A stretch of DNA of 64,000 bases from Maribacter polysaccharolyticus. Its GTDB lineage: Bacteria; Bacteroidota; Bacteroidia; Flavobacteriales; Flavobacteriaceae. Below, piece after piece: positions 1 to 8,458 of the stretch (position 1 is the stretch's first letter; every line of letters starts with the position of its first letter). Position numbers and translations under genes: made by a program. The notes under the pieces were generated by a model. The model did not search any database. It saw nothing but the letters and a program-made list of their open reading frames with translations, and had not been told where the DNA came from. The stretch is from NCBI RefSeq assembly GCF_028882255.1, contig NZ_JARBUY010000001.1:1084344-1148343 (forward strand), read 5' to 3'.

Positions 1-1
1 A

Positions 2-199
2 ATAGACAAATCCGGCCTACATCCACTTACATCACTTACAACACTCACTAATGCAGATAAATCAAAATTACTGGAAGAAAATATAGTCTTGTGCAGTGAG
101 GTCGCAAATAATCCATCTCTATTGGAGAAAGTAGGTATTGACAAAAAAAGACATAAACATATACTTGAAGATTCTGAAGAATTATGTAATACCTATTAA
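2..199 (+). CDS. C-terminal part of an ATP-cone/restriction-endonuclease-like protein (partial)
   Basis: The reading frame is open from the first bases of the window and stops at 199, giving 65 residues of the end of a protein that starts outside. The tail contains LTSLTTLTNADK followed by a helical region ending in LCNTY. It lines up with the last 60 or so residues of the complete ATP-cone plus nuclease protein at 28345-29193 (ITTLTTLARKEKEQLI ... GQLC), so I read it as the C-terminus of a paralogue. The nuclease domain itself is not visible here. The family assignment rests on that internal comparison only. It sits just upstream of, and probably in one unit with, the small gene at 239 and the MBL nuclease at 701. 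Confidence 0.6.
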   Translation: MDKSGLHPLTSLTTLTNADKSKLLEENIVLCSEVANNPSLLEKVGIDKKRHKHILEDSEELCNTY

Positions 200-238
200 A
201 ACAACAATATAAATACAATAACAAAAATACTTAAACAG

Positions 239-493
239 ATGAAAACAAAAGAATTGCAAAAACAGAAGAGTATCAATCTTGAGCCATTTTACCAAGCACT
301 GGAAGATGACCCAATCTTAATGGAAAAAGCCTTTGAAATACTATTGGAAATGGTAAGCACCGAACATAAATCGGCCAAGAAAATGGCCCTTCTTATCAAA
401 GATGACTTTCATGTTCTATATAAAGAAATAGAAGCGTTATGCAAATCGAACCAAGATAAAGGAAAAACACCTTCCTGCTGTGGGGGACACTAA
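239..493 (+). CDS. Small hypothetical protein with Cys/His tail
   Basis: An 84-residue, mostly helical and charged protein that I do not recognise. It has no signal peptide or membrane segment. The C-terminus ends in SCCGGH, a short Cys-Cys-Gly-Gly-His tail that could bind a metal or a partner. It starts at an ATG 39 bases after the preceding partial gene, in the same orientation. It sits between the endonuclease-like tail and the MBL-fold nuclease, so it may belong to the same functional group, but no function can be assigned from sequence. Confidence 0.6.
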   Translation: MKTKELQKQKSINLEPFYQALEDDPILMEKAFEILLEMVSTEHKSAKKMALLIKDDFHVLYKEIEALCKSNQDKGKTPSCCGGH

Positions 494-700
494 AATTGGG
501 CATATGTACAACCCCAACAACCGATTACATCCATTGAACAGGACTATCGGACTCATAGAGACAAGGGTTGTGGATGACGTGAACGGGTAAATCGAAATCA
601 TCAATAGTTCAAGGTGATGTTACTTTTTATTCAAATGACAAAAAAATTTAGGCTTTCATAAGAATTGTACAGCCGGCATTAGTGGATTTTATCAAAAACG

Positions 701-2083
701 ATGGAAACAGATACAATAAAAATTCATTTTTTAGGTGCTGCGGGAACTGTTACGGGCTCGAAATACCTTTTGGACACAGGGAAAAGAAGAATATTAATCG
801 ATAGTGGTCTATTTCAAGGACTCAAGGAATTACGACTTAAAAACTGGGAATATCCACCCGTTGAAGTTCCGAAAATTGATGTCGTATTGCTAACCCACGG
901 CCATATGGATCATACAGGCTATCTGCCAAGATTGGTAAAGCAAGGCTTCAAAGGACCTATTTACGGTACCTATCCCACCTTGGATATCACAAAGATAGTA
1001 TTGAACGATAGTGCCAAAATTCAGGAACAAGAGGCCGAACGTGCCAATAAGGAAGGATATTCAAAGCATAGTCCTGCGGAACCCTTATATAATTTAAAGG
1101 ATGTTGAAAAGACCATTCCATATTTCAAAGGAGTACCTCCCAACCAGTGGTTACCCTTGTTAAAAAACGTAAAAGCAAGATTTCAGTATAACGGACATAT
1201 CCTGGGTGCCACCAATATTGAATTGGATGTAAATGGAAAACGCTTTGTCTTTTCGGGCGATATTGGCAGAACAAATGATTTGCTCTTATATCCCCCAGTA
1301 AAACCAAAAAGGGCGGATGTATTAATTATAGAATCCACTTATGGTGGCAGGTTCCATCCTGAAGAGAAGGAGGCCGTTCCACTATTAGAAAAATTGGTCA
1401 ACGAAACCATAGAAAGGGGCGGTAGCCTGTTCGTTCCAAGTTTTTCGGTAGAACGCGCCCAATTGATGATGTTGATATTTTGGAGACTTTTAAAAGAAAA
1501 GAAAATCCCAAAAGTCCCGATGATCATGGACAGTCCCATGGGGGCCAATGTTTTGGAACTATTTCACAGAACAAGGGACTGGCACAGGTTGGAAGAGGAC
1601 GAGTGCGATGAAATGTGTTCCCATTTTACCGTCGTTAGCAGTTACCGTGAAACCATGGAACTTAGAAGTGACGACAAACCCAAAATCGTTATTGCCGGTA
1701 GTGGGATGCTAACGGGTGGTAGAATGTTGAACTATTTAGAAACACAGGCACAAAACCCTAATAACACCTTACTATTTGTTGGCTACCAAGCTGAAGGTAC
1801 CAGGGGAAGAAAATTATTGGAAGGGGAAAAGGAACTAAAAGTCTATGGAAAGACAGTTTCCTTCAAAATGCAAATGGCAGAGATTGAAGGGCTTTCGGCA
1901 CATGGCGACCATACCGAACTCCTGGATTGGTTGAGTGATATAAAGGAAAGACCAAAAAGGATATTTATTGTCCACGGTGAAAAGGAAGGAGTGGAAGCCT
2001 TAAAACAGGGAATCAAGGAAACCTATGGATGGGATAGTGAAATTCCGACGTTGTTCAGTATTGAAGAACTAAAAATAAACTAG
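701..2083 (+). CDS. MBL-fold beta-CASP RNA-processing exonuclease-type metallohydrolase
   Basis: A 460-residue protein with the full metallo-beta-lactamase/beta-CASP/RMMBL layout. The zinc motif HGHMDH lies at residues 66-71, a further metal histidine is in the NGHILGA segment, SGDIGR gives the motif 4 aspartate, and the beta-CASP insert spans roughly residues 210-390. The C-terminal RMMBL part has LSAHGDH and FIVHGEKE. The family (COG1236, relatives of CPSF73/Ysh1 and RNase J) contains mostly RNA endo- or exonucleases, so a cytoplasmic two-zinc nuclease is likely. All metal ligands I can check are present. It precedes two small membrane protein genes and the phosphorylase/PRPP synthetase pair in one co-directional run; the actual substrate is unknown. 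Confidence 0.9.
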   Translation: METDTIKIHFLGAAGTVTGSKYLLDTGKRRILIDSGLFQGLKELRLKNWEYPPVEVPKIDVVLLTHGHMDHTGYLPRLVKQGFKGPIYGTYPTLDITKIVLNDSAKIQEQEAERANKEGYSKHSPAEPLYNLKDVEKTIPYFKGVPPNQWLPLLKNVKARFQYNGHILGATNIELDVNGKRFVFSGDIGRTNDLLLYPPVKPKRADVLIIESTYGGRFHPEEKEAVPLLEKLVNETIERGGSLFVPSFSVERAQLMMLIFWRLLKEKKIPKVPMIMDSPMGANVLELFHRTRDWHRLEEDECDEMCSHFTVVSSYRETMELRSDDKPKIVIAGSGMLTGGRMLNYLETQAQNPNNTLLFVGYQAEGTRGRKLLEGEKELKVYGKTVSFKMQMAEIEGLSAHGDHTELLDWLSDIKERPKRIFIVHGEKEGVEALKQGIKETYGWDSEIPTLFSIEELKIN

Positions 2084-2089
2084 AAAATT

Positions 2090-2497
2090 ATGGTCGAGCT
2101 ATTGATTGGAATTGTACTAGGATTTTTAACGGTCTTTGCAGGCAAGGTGACCGGTTTTGAAATAGACCGGAGTTTTTACCCTGTTATGTTGATTGTAATA
2201 GCATTGTATTATGTGCTTTTTGCCTTTCAATCGTCCGATAAGGTTGAAATCTTATTTGAGGTTGCCATAGCCTTGTTGTTTTCCGCTTTGGCGGTGTGGG
2301 GTCATCGTAAAGGTTTGATAATAGTTGTACTTGGACTAGTACTGCATGGTATTTACGACTTGGTCCAAAGCAATATTGAACTTTCGACAGATCCTCCCGA
2401 ATGGTGGACAATGTTCTGTCTAGGCTATGATTTTACCCTGGCCATGGGATTAACAGTAACTACTTACACTTTTAGAAAAAGACATTTTAGAATTTAA
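2090..2497 (+). CDS. Small integral membrane protein, unknown function
   Basis: A 135-residue protein with about four hydrophobic segments (near residues 3-20, 30-47, 55-70, 77-92 and again near 108-122) and a basic C-terminus (FRKRHFRI). It starts six bases after the MBL gene stop, which argues for translation from the same mRNA. I do not recognise a named family. It has no obvious catalytic motif; a membrane accessory role in the surrounding stress cluster is a guess. Confidence 0.75.
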   Translation: MVELLIGIVLGFLTVFAGKVTGFEIDRSFYPVMLIVIALYYVLFAFQSSDKVEILFEVAIALLFSALAVWGHRKGLIIVVLGLVLHGIYDLVQSNIELSTDPPEWWTMFCLGYDFTLAMGLTVTTYTFRKRHFRI

Positions 2498-2529
2498 CAT
2501 GAGACGTTAAGCAAACAATATCCACGCAA

Positions 2530-2988
2530 ATGAAAAGCTCCAGTAACATATCCGCAAATGAAGTACTAAGACCATTGAAGTTGTCAATCCTTTTTTCAGT
2601 ATTGGGAGAATTGGTCATTTTTCTAATCTGGGGCGTATTATTATATCCCGATGGTAATCTGTTACACAAATTTTTGTGGACGGTTGTTTTCTGTGGTCTT
2701 GGAATGGGGTCTACAATCGGGGCTGCTATTTCCTTATTAGTAGTCGGTAAATGGAAAGGAATACAAGCAGTAATTCTTTGTGCAGAACTATCAGGATTAA
2801 TACTAGGTATCTTTTGTAATTACTTGTGTTACAGTTTGGATATGAATTTTGACCATTTCGGTGGAATGGATACCCCTGTTCTAATTGTAATAACCGGTAC
2901 CGTTATGGCCATTCTTGGAGGAGCACTGGTTGGTTGGCTTTGCTTTATGGAAAATGGTAAAAAGATTTTAAACAGATACAACGTATAG
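2530..2988 (+). CDS. Small integral membrane protein, unknown function
   Basis: A 152-residue protein with about four transmembrane stretches (around residues 18-38, 50-72, 78-100 and 118-140), a short polar N-terminus and a positively charged C-terminus. It lies between the other small membrane protein and the phosphorylase gene, whose ATG follows its stop almost immediately. No family was recognised. It is not obviously homologous to its neighbour at 2090. It is likely co-transcribed with the phosphorylase. Confidence 0.75.
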   Translation: MKSSSNISANEVLRPLKLSILFSVLGELVIFLIWGVLLYPDGNLLHKFLWTVVFCGLGMGSTIGAAISLLVVGKWKGIQAVILCAELSGLILGIFCNYLCYSLDMNFDHFGGMDTPVLIVITGTVMAILGGALVGWLCFMENGKKILNRYNV

Positions 2989-2989
2989 G

Positions 2990-4492
2990 ATGGAAATAAA
3001 ATCAAACATCCTTAAATATAAACCCCTAGGTATTTACACACAAAATGAAAATGTGGTGTATATGCGCGAGGATTGTCATGTCTGCATTTCGGAAGGGTTT
3101 GAAGCATTGACCCGAATACGGGTGTCCAACCTGACCACTTCGGTTATTGCAAGCTTACATATCATCACTTCTGATGTATTGGGACTGGGCGAAATAGGGT
3201 TGTCACGGATAGCAGCAAAAAAACTTAAAGTATCGGATGGCGAAACGTTATATGTTTCCCATTTAGAACCCATAGAATCATTGAGTTATGTGCGGGCCAA
3301 GATTTATAATCAAAAACTGGATTACAAAGCCTACAAGGAAATCATTACCGACATCATTGAGGGGGATTATTCCAATATCCATTTATCGGCATTCATTACG
3401 GCCTGTGCAGGTGACCGAATGGATATCGATGAGATTTCAAACCTCACCAAGGCGATGATAGCCTCTGGAAAGCAATTGGATTGGAATAAGGAGATAGTAG
3501 TCGATAAACATTGCATTGGCGGGTTGCCGGGCAATAGAACAACTCCTATCATAGTTGCCATTACCGCCGCTTACGGGCTGACCATGCCAAAGACCTCCTC
3601 ACGGGCCATTACATCGCCAGCGGGTACAGCAGACACCATGGAAGTTCTTACGAATGTTACCCTCTCCGGCAAAGAAATCAAACGTGTCGTAAATCAGGAG
3701 GGTGGATGTTTGGTATGGGGTGGTTCCGCACAATTGAGCCCGGCGGACGATATTCTTATCAAAGTGGAAAAAGCCTTGGATATCGATAGTGAGGGCCAAC
3801 TAATAGCCTCTGTTTTATCTAAAAAGGCAGCGGCGGGCTCTACGCATGTTGTTATAGACATCCCTGTTGGGGAAACGGCCAAGGTACGAAGTGAAGAGGC
3901 TGCAAAAAAACTCAAGGAACATATGGAAACCGTAGGGAAGGCCGTAGGGTTACAAATAAAAGTTGTCATTACCGATGGCTGCCAACCGGTGGGTAGGGGT
4001 ATTGGTCCTAATTTAGAGGCTATAGACTTATTAGACGTATTGCAAAATAAGGGCGATGCCCCAAAAGACCTTAAAGAAAGGGCACTTTTGTTGGCAGGGA
4101 ATCTCTTGGAACTATCGGAAAAAGTGGAGACGGGAAAAGGCATGGAAACCGCAAAAGAACTATTGGAATCCGGAAAGGCTTATCAAAAATTTGAGGCCAT
4201 TTGCAGAGCTCAGGGAAGGTTTTCAAAAACCCTGATTGCCCCTTTTCAATTTGAGATGTACGCACCAAAACAAGGTGTTATCAAAAAAATTGATAATCGT
4301 AAGATTGCAAAACTGGCAAAACTATCGGGAGCACCACAATCCAAGTTGGCAGGTATTTGGATGAACGTCCATTTGGGGGATAAAATAGAAAAAGGCCAAT
4401 TGCTTTTCACTCTTTATGCTGAATCAACTGGAGAACTGAACTATGCTATGGAATATTATAATAACCATGATGATATTATTACCATCAATTAA
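2990..4492 (+). CDS. AMP/thymidine phosphorylase family protein (archaeal-type)
   Basis: A 500-residue nucleoside or nucleotide phosphorylase. Residues 1-90 form an N-terminal extension like that of archaeal AMP phosphorylases, followed by the glycosyltransferase family 3 helical and phosphate-binding domains. The signature segment around residues 172-215 (DKHCIGGLPGNRTTP, then KTSSRAITSPAGTADTMEV) is clear, and a C-terminal PYNP-like domain follows (KQGVIKKIDNRKIAKLAK). Extended members release a base from AMP or other NMPs with phosphate to give ribose 1,5-bisphosphate; plain thymidine phosphorylase activity is the alternative. No RuBisCO or R15P isomerase gene is in the window, so the fate of the sugar product is open. 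The PRPP synthetase gene starts eight bases downstream, which suggests a linked ribose-phosphate/nucleotide salvage route. Confidence 0.88.
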   Translation: MEIKSNILKYKPLGIYTQNENVVYMREDCHVCISEGFEALTRIRVSNLTTSVIASLHIITSDVLGLGEIGLSRIAAKKLKVSDGETLYVSHLEPIESLSYVRAKIYNQKLDYKAYKEIITDIIEGDYSNIHLSAFITACAGDRMDIDEISNLTKAMIASGKQLDWNKEIVVDKHCIGGLPGNRTTPIIVAITAAYGLTMPKTSSRAITSPAGTADTMEVLTNVTLSGKEIKRVVNQEGGCLVWGGSAQLSPADDILIKVEKALDIDSEGQLIASVLSKKAAAGSTHVVIDIPVGETAKVRSEEAAKKLKEHMETVGKAVGLQIKVVITDGCQPVGRGIGPNLEAIDLLDVLQNKGDAPKDLKERALLLAGNLLELSEKVETGKGMETAKELLESGKAYQKFEAICRAQGRFSKTLIAPFQFEMYAPKQGVIKKIDNRKIAKLAKLSGAPQSKLAGIWMNVHLGDKIEKGQLLFTLYAESTGELNYAMEYYNNHDDIITIN

Positions 4493-4500
4493 AAAAAAAC

Positions 4501-5391
4501 ATGAAAACGATACTATTTAGCCTTCCTGGCAATCAAGAACTTACGGAGCTTTTGGCAAAGAAAATGAATGCTGAAATCGGGGAATGTATGATACGTAAAT
4601 TTCCCGACGGCGAATCCTATACTCGTATCCTTTCCGATGTGAGAGGAAAATGTGTTGTAATGGTCTGTACGCTGCACGAACCCGATGAAAAGCTTTTGCC
4701 GCTCTACTTTTTAAGCCATACGGCCAAATCATTGGGCGCAAAATGTACCTGTTTGGTGGCACCCTATTTGGCATATATGCGTCAGGATAAAGTATTCAAT
4801 GAAGGTGAAGGTGTAACCTCTGGTTTCTTCGGAAAATTGATTTCAGGTTTCGCCGATAGCATTACCTCTGTTGACCCTCATTTGCACAGAATAAGTTCTT
4901 TGGGAGAAGTCTATCACATCCCAAATAAAGTGATTCACGCAGCTAACGCCATTTCTGAATGGATAAAAGAAAATATAAAAAACCCAGTCCTTATTGGCCC
5001 CGATTCTGAAAGTGAGCAATGGGTATCAGAGGTTGCTAAAAATGCAGGAGCACCCTTCACGGTATTGCAAAAAGTACGTCATGGCGATCGTGATGTAGAG
5101 GTCTCGGTTCCTGATGTCGATAAATACAAAAATTTAACACCAGTTCTAGTCGATGATATCATTTCTACGGCGCGTACAATGATTGAACCCGTGGAGCAAT
5201 TAAAAAAGGCTGGAATGAAACCACCTATTTGTGTTGGTATCCACGCAGTTTTTTCAGGTAATGCTTATCAGGATTTATTAGATTCTGGAGTAAATAAGAT
5301 AGTCACTTGCAATACCATTCCACACCCTTCAAATGCAATTGATTTAAGTGATATAATGGCAAAAGAAGTGCAAAAATTAATGAATCACTAA
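4501..5391 (+). CDS. prs: Ribose-phosphate pyrophosphokinase (PRPP synthetase)
   Basis: A 296-residue member of the PRPP synthetase family, which makes PRPP and AMP from ribose 5-phosphate and ATP. It has FPDGESYTRI near residue 34, VDPHLHRI near 125 in the flexible/metal region, and the PRPP-binding loop LVDDIISTARTM near 217. It is slightly shorter than the usual 310-320 residue housekeeping enzyme and diverged, so it is probably a second specialised copy. It sits directly behind the AMP/thymidine phosphorylase gene, and its stop overlaps the next ATG by one base. Operon context links it to nucleotide recycling rather than to de novo synthesis genes. Confidence 0.9.
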   Translation: MKTILFSLPGNQELTELLAKKMNAEIGECMIRKFPDGESYTRILSDVRGKCVVMVCTLHEPDEKLLPLYFLSHTAKSLGAKCTCLVAPYLAYMRQDKVFNEGEGVTSGFFGKLISGFADSITSVDPHLHRISSLGEVYHIPNKVIHAANAISEWIKENIKNPVLIGPDSESEQWVSEVAKNAGAPFTVLQKVRHGDRDVEVSVPDVDKYKNLTPVLVDDIISTARTMIEPVEQLKKAGMKPPICVGIHAVFSGNAYQDLLDSGVNKIVTCNTIPHPSNAIDLSDIMAKEVQKLMNH

Positions 5392-6023
5392 TGAGAATAC
5401 TAATTTTTATCTTATTCAGTATCACAATGAACGGTCAATCTGAAATGCTCATAGGGCAAATTTCAGGCAGAGTTGTTGTTCGAGAAAATTTTGATAAAGA
5501 AGGTGCTTTTCTAAATAAACAAACTTTTGAAGCTGGAGAAACAATAAATAAAAATGAGTATTATGAAATTAAGGTGGTTACAGAATTGTTCGATAAGGAC
5601 AAAAAATCTACAGACAAATACACCACCACCTATCGCTGTAAGCCTGATGAAGCCAGTATAATGGTAATGGCATTTCCGTTTTCAAATCCAAAATCGAAGG
5701 CAACAGAAATTAATACCGTCTCTGAATATTTTAAAGAGTTGTATGATTTAGAAAACTTGGAAGATATAAAACTTGAAATGAGTTTTGATTCGGGCTTATT
5801 AAATTTTTTTGGTTCAAAAAGCACGATAAAGATTTTCGACCGAAAGTTAGATAGTAACAAAAATAATATTAAATCAAAAATTAATATTAAAGCCTATGCC
5901 TTGGGGATCCGAATAAAACAACTTAACTATTCAGTAATTGAAAAATTAAACAGTAACGGTTTTTTGACCTTTCAAAAATTTACTGAAGAAGACAACAGTT
6001 ATTTTACAATGACTTATAAATAA
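5391..6023 (+). CDS. Hypothetical exported protein
   Basis: A 210-residue protein with a short hydrophobic N-terminus (MRILIFILFSITMNGQS) that looks like a signal peptide. A beta-rich, lysine-rich region follows with no recognised motif. Its ATG overlaps the prs stop by one base, so translation is probably coupled. It could be a periplasmic or surface protein. It is more A+T-rich than the phosphorylase and prs genes, which suggests a later arrival in the cluster. No function is proposed. Confidence 0.7.
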   Translation: MRILIFILFSITMNGQSEMLIGQISGRVVVRENFDKEGAFLNKQTFEAGETINKNEYYEIKVVTELFDKDKKSTDKYTTTYRCKPDEASIMVMAFPFSNPKSKATEINTVSEYFKELYDLENLEDIKLEMSFDSGLLNFFGSKSTIKIFDRKLDSNKNNIKSKINIKAYALGIRIKQLNYSVIEKLNSNGFLTFQKFTEEDNSYFTMTYK

Positions 6024-6029
6024 AAGAAC

Positions 6030-6323
6030 ATGAAAAATTACGACACTCTTTCAGAAGCCATTAACGATTTACAGGCAAACGAATATCCTTATGATTTTAA
6101 CTTAAAGCCTGAATGCTTGGAATGCGCTTCACTGAAAATTGAGCTTCGACCAGAAGATTTTAAAGTAGATAAAACCTATCGCTTCGAAGGAATGAGCAGT
6201 ACAGATGACAATAGCGTTCTTTATGCCATTTCATCAAAGAATGGAGTTAAAGGACTGTTGGTAGACGCCTACGGTGTCTATGCCGAAAATATTTCAGAGG
6301 CAATGCGCAAAAAATTACGATAA
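6030..6323 (+). CDS. Small hypothetical protein, found beside PRPP synthetase
   Basis: A 97-residue soluble protein. It carries two closely spaced cysteines (KPECLECASLK) and a conserved-looking C-terminal part (GVKGLLVDAYGVYAE). Short proteins of this kind in Bacteroidota are sometimes annotated as phosphoribosylpyrophosphate synthetase by association only; it has no PRPP-binding loop, so I do not accept that name. It is separated by six bases from the previous gene and 17 bases from the copper ATPase gene. The role is unknown. Confidence 0.7.
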   Translation: MKNYDTLSEAINDLQANEYPYDFNLKPECLECASLKIELRPEDFKVDKTYRFEGMSSTDDNSVLYAISSKNGVKGLLVDAYGVYAENISEAMRKKLR

Positions 6324-6340
6324 CACTTAAATAGAACACT

Positions 6341-8458
6341 ATGGACAATAACAAAGACAAAAAAATGGACCACTCGAAAATGGAAAGCCCAAAATCCAAC
6401 GACCACAGTAAGATGGATCACTCTAAGATGGATCACTCTAAGATGGATCACTCAAAAATGGAACATTCCGATCATGGGGGAAGTGTTCCTATGGGAATGG
6501 CAGGTCATGACCATCATAAAATGATGATAGCCGATTTTAGAAAAAGGTTTTGGGTCACTTTGATATTAACCGTACCCATTCTATTCTTTTCTCCGATGAT
6601 CCAGGAATTCTTTGGATATAGTCTTCTGCTTCCGGGGAACCCCTACATCCTATTTGCCCTTTCCTCCATTGTATATTACTATGGTGGCTGGCCATTTTTA
6701 AAAGGTCTCGTTTCTGAGATTAAAAAGGGTGCTCCAGGAATGATGACCTTAATATCCATGGCTATTAGCGTCGCCTATTTTTATAGTTCAGCGACGGTTT
6801 TTGGGTTACAAGGCGTCGATTTTTTCTGGGAATTGGCTACCCTAATTGCAATTATGTTGTTGGGGCATTGGATTGAAATGAAGAGTGTTCTCGGCGCATC
6901 AAAAGCCCTACAGTTATTGGTTAGTATGATGCCTGCTGAAGCACACCGGGTAAAAGGGGATACTATTGAGGACATCAAGTTGGAAGACCTTTTAAAGGAC
7001 GATGTTATTCTAATTAAACCTGGGGAAAAAGTACCTGCCGACGGAATCATTACAGAGGGCTCCAGTTACTTGAACGAATCTATGCTCACCGGAGAGTCCA
7101 AACCGGTCAAAAAGGAGTTGAACGATAAGGTAATCGGGGGTTCGGTAAATGGCAATAGTACCTTAAAAGTTAAAGTAGAGCATACAGGAAAAGACAGTTA
7201 TCTCAACAAGGTAATAAAGATGGTCGAGGAAGCCCAGAAAACCAAGTCCAAGATGCAGAACCTTTCCGATAGGGCTGCAAAATGGTTGACTTACATAGCA
7301 CTGGCCATTGGCTTTGGCACCTTGGCGGTTTGGTTGATTTTAGGCTTTCCGTTTGTGTATGCCTTGGAGAGAATGGTTACCGTAATGGTTATTGCCTGCC
7401 CGCATGCCCTAGGTTTGGCCATTCCCTTGGTAGTAGCCATTTCCACTGCGGTTTCCGCACAAAATGGACTGCTAATCCGTAATAGAACGGCATTCGAGGA
7501 ATCCCGAAAAATATCAGCATTGCTTTTTGATAAGACGGGTACGTTGACCAAAGGGGATTTTGGAGTTACGCGTATTGAATCGGTGGATAAAAAGTACACT
7601 TCGGATGAAGTCTTACGACTGGCAAGTGCCTTGGAACAAAGTTCCGAACACCCCATTGCTGTTGGGATAATAAAAAAGGTCAAGGAGGAAAGTGTTGCAG
7701 TCCCGAAACCTGAAAGTTTCAAGTCCATTACCGGAAAAGGTGTTGAGGCTACCGTAAAAGGTAAAAAAATAAAAGTGGTAAGCCCCGGTTATTTACGGGA
7801 TAAAAAAATAACCATTCCCGAAGATGCCTATAGCGATGCCGCAGAAACGGTGGTATTCGTTTTAATAGATGGGAAGTTGGCAGGTTACATTGCCCTTGCC
7901 GATGAGATCAGGGCAGAATCCGCCGAGGCCATTAGAGTATTTAAAAAGAACAATATCAAAGTGTTGATGGCTACCGGGGATAATGAAAAAACCGCTAAGG
8001 CAGTAAGCGATAAACTTGGCCTAGACGGTTATTATGCCGAAGTACTGCCCCACCAGAAAGTGGAAATCGTAGAAGAATTGCAAAATAAAGGGGAATTTGT
8101 GGCTATGACAGGAGATGGCGTAAACGATGCCCCTGCATTGGCCAAAGCAAATGTTGGTATTGCGGTGGGATCCGGCACTGATGTTGCCGCCGAGACCGCC
8201 GATATTATTCTGGTCAACAGCAACCCACAGGATATCGCCAACCTAATTTTATTCGGGAAGGCCACCTATAACAAGATGATCCAAAACCTGATTTGGGCTA
8301 CGGGTTACAATGTTGTTGCCATTCCTTTGGCTGCCGGAGTATTGTATTCTTCAGGGTTTGTTTTAGGACCGGCCGTTGGAGCGGTATTTATGAGCTTATC
8401 CACCATCATAGTAGCCATCAACGCTCAATTATTAAAGAGGAAAATCGGGAAAAAATAA
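6341..8458 (+). CDS. copB: Copper-exporting P1B-type ATPase, CopB type
   Basis: A 705-residue heavy-metal P-type ATPase. The N-terminus (residues 1-60) is a Met/His/Asp-rich metal-binding tail with repeated DHSKM units. The core has LTGES (actuator), the transmembrane CPH motif (IACPHALGLAIP) typical of the CopB subgroup rather than CPC of CopA, the phosphorylated aspartate in DKTGTLT, SSEHPIA, and the hinge TGDGVNDAP. CopB-type pumps export Cu(I), Cu(II) or Ag(I) from the cytoplasm. There is no CxxC metal-binding domain, as expected for this subgroup. The MFS gene ATG overlaps its stop codon, so the two are co-translated. It probably provides copper resistance within the cluster. Confidence 0.95.
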   Translation: MDNNKDKKMDHSKMESPKSNDHSKMDHSKMDHSKMDHSKMEHSDHGGSVPMGMAGHDHHKMMIADFRKRFWVTLILTVPILFFSPMIQEFFGYSLLLPGNPYILFALSSIVYYYGGWPFLKGLVSEIKKGAPGMMTLISMAISVAYFYSSATVFGLQGVDFFWELATLIAIMLLGHWIEMKSVLGASKALQLLVSMMPAEAHRVKGDTIEDIKLEDLLKDDVILIKPGEKVPADGIITEGSSYLNESMLTGESKPVKKELNDKVIGGSVNGNSTLKVKVEHTGKDSYLNKVIKMVEEAQKTKSKMQNLSDRAAKWLTYIALAIGFGTLAVWLILGFPFVYALERMVTVMVIACPHALGLAIPLVVAISTAVSAQNGLLIRNRTAFEESRKISALLFDKTGTLTKGDFGVTRIESVDKKYTSDEVLRLASALEQSSEHPIAVGIIKKVKEESVAVPKPESFKSITGKGVEATVKGKKIKVVSPGYLRDKKITIPEDAYSDAAETVVFVLIDGKLAGYIALADEIRAESAEAIRVFKKNNIKVLMATGDNEKTAKAVSDKLGLDGYYAEVLPHQKVEIVEELQNKGEFVAMTGDGVNDAPALAKANVGIAVGSGTDVAAETADIILVNSNPQDIANLILFGKATYNKMIQNLIWATGYNVVAIPLAAGVLYSSGFVLGPAVGAVFMSLSTIIVAINAQLLKRKIGKK
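6410..6454 (+). repeat. Three tandem 15-bp units inside copB
   Basis: The unit AAGATGGATCACTCT occurs three times head to tail (third copy with one or two changes) and encodes repeated KMDHS. The flanking codons carry looser versions. The near-identity at the DNA level suggests recent expansion by slippage, which would change the number of Met/His metal sites in the pump tail. Confidence 0.85.

Noticed and set aside
1125-1548. Minus-strand frames inside the MBL nuclease gene
   Set aside because: Shadows of a strongly conserved + strand coding sequence.
8293-8457. Long upstream extension of the MFS gene
   Set aside because: It lies wholly inside copB in another frame; the ATG overlapping the copB stop gives a normal MFS N-terminus.
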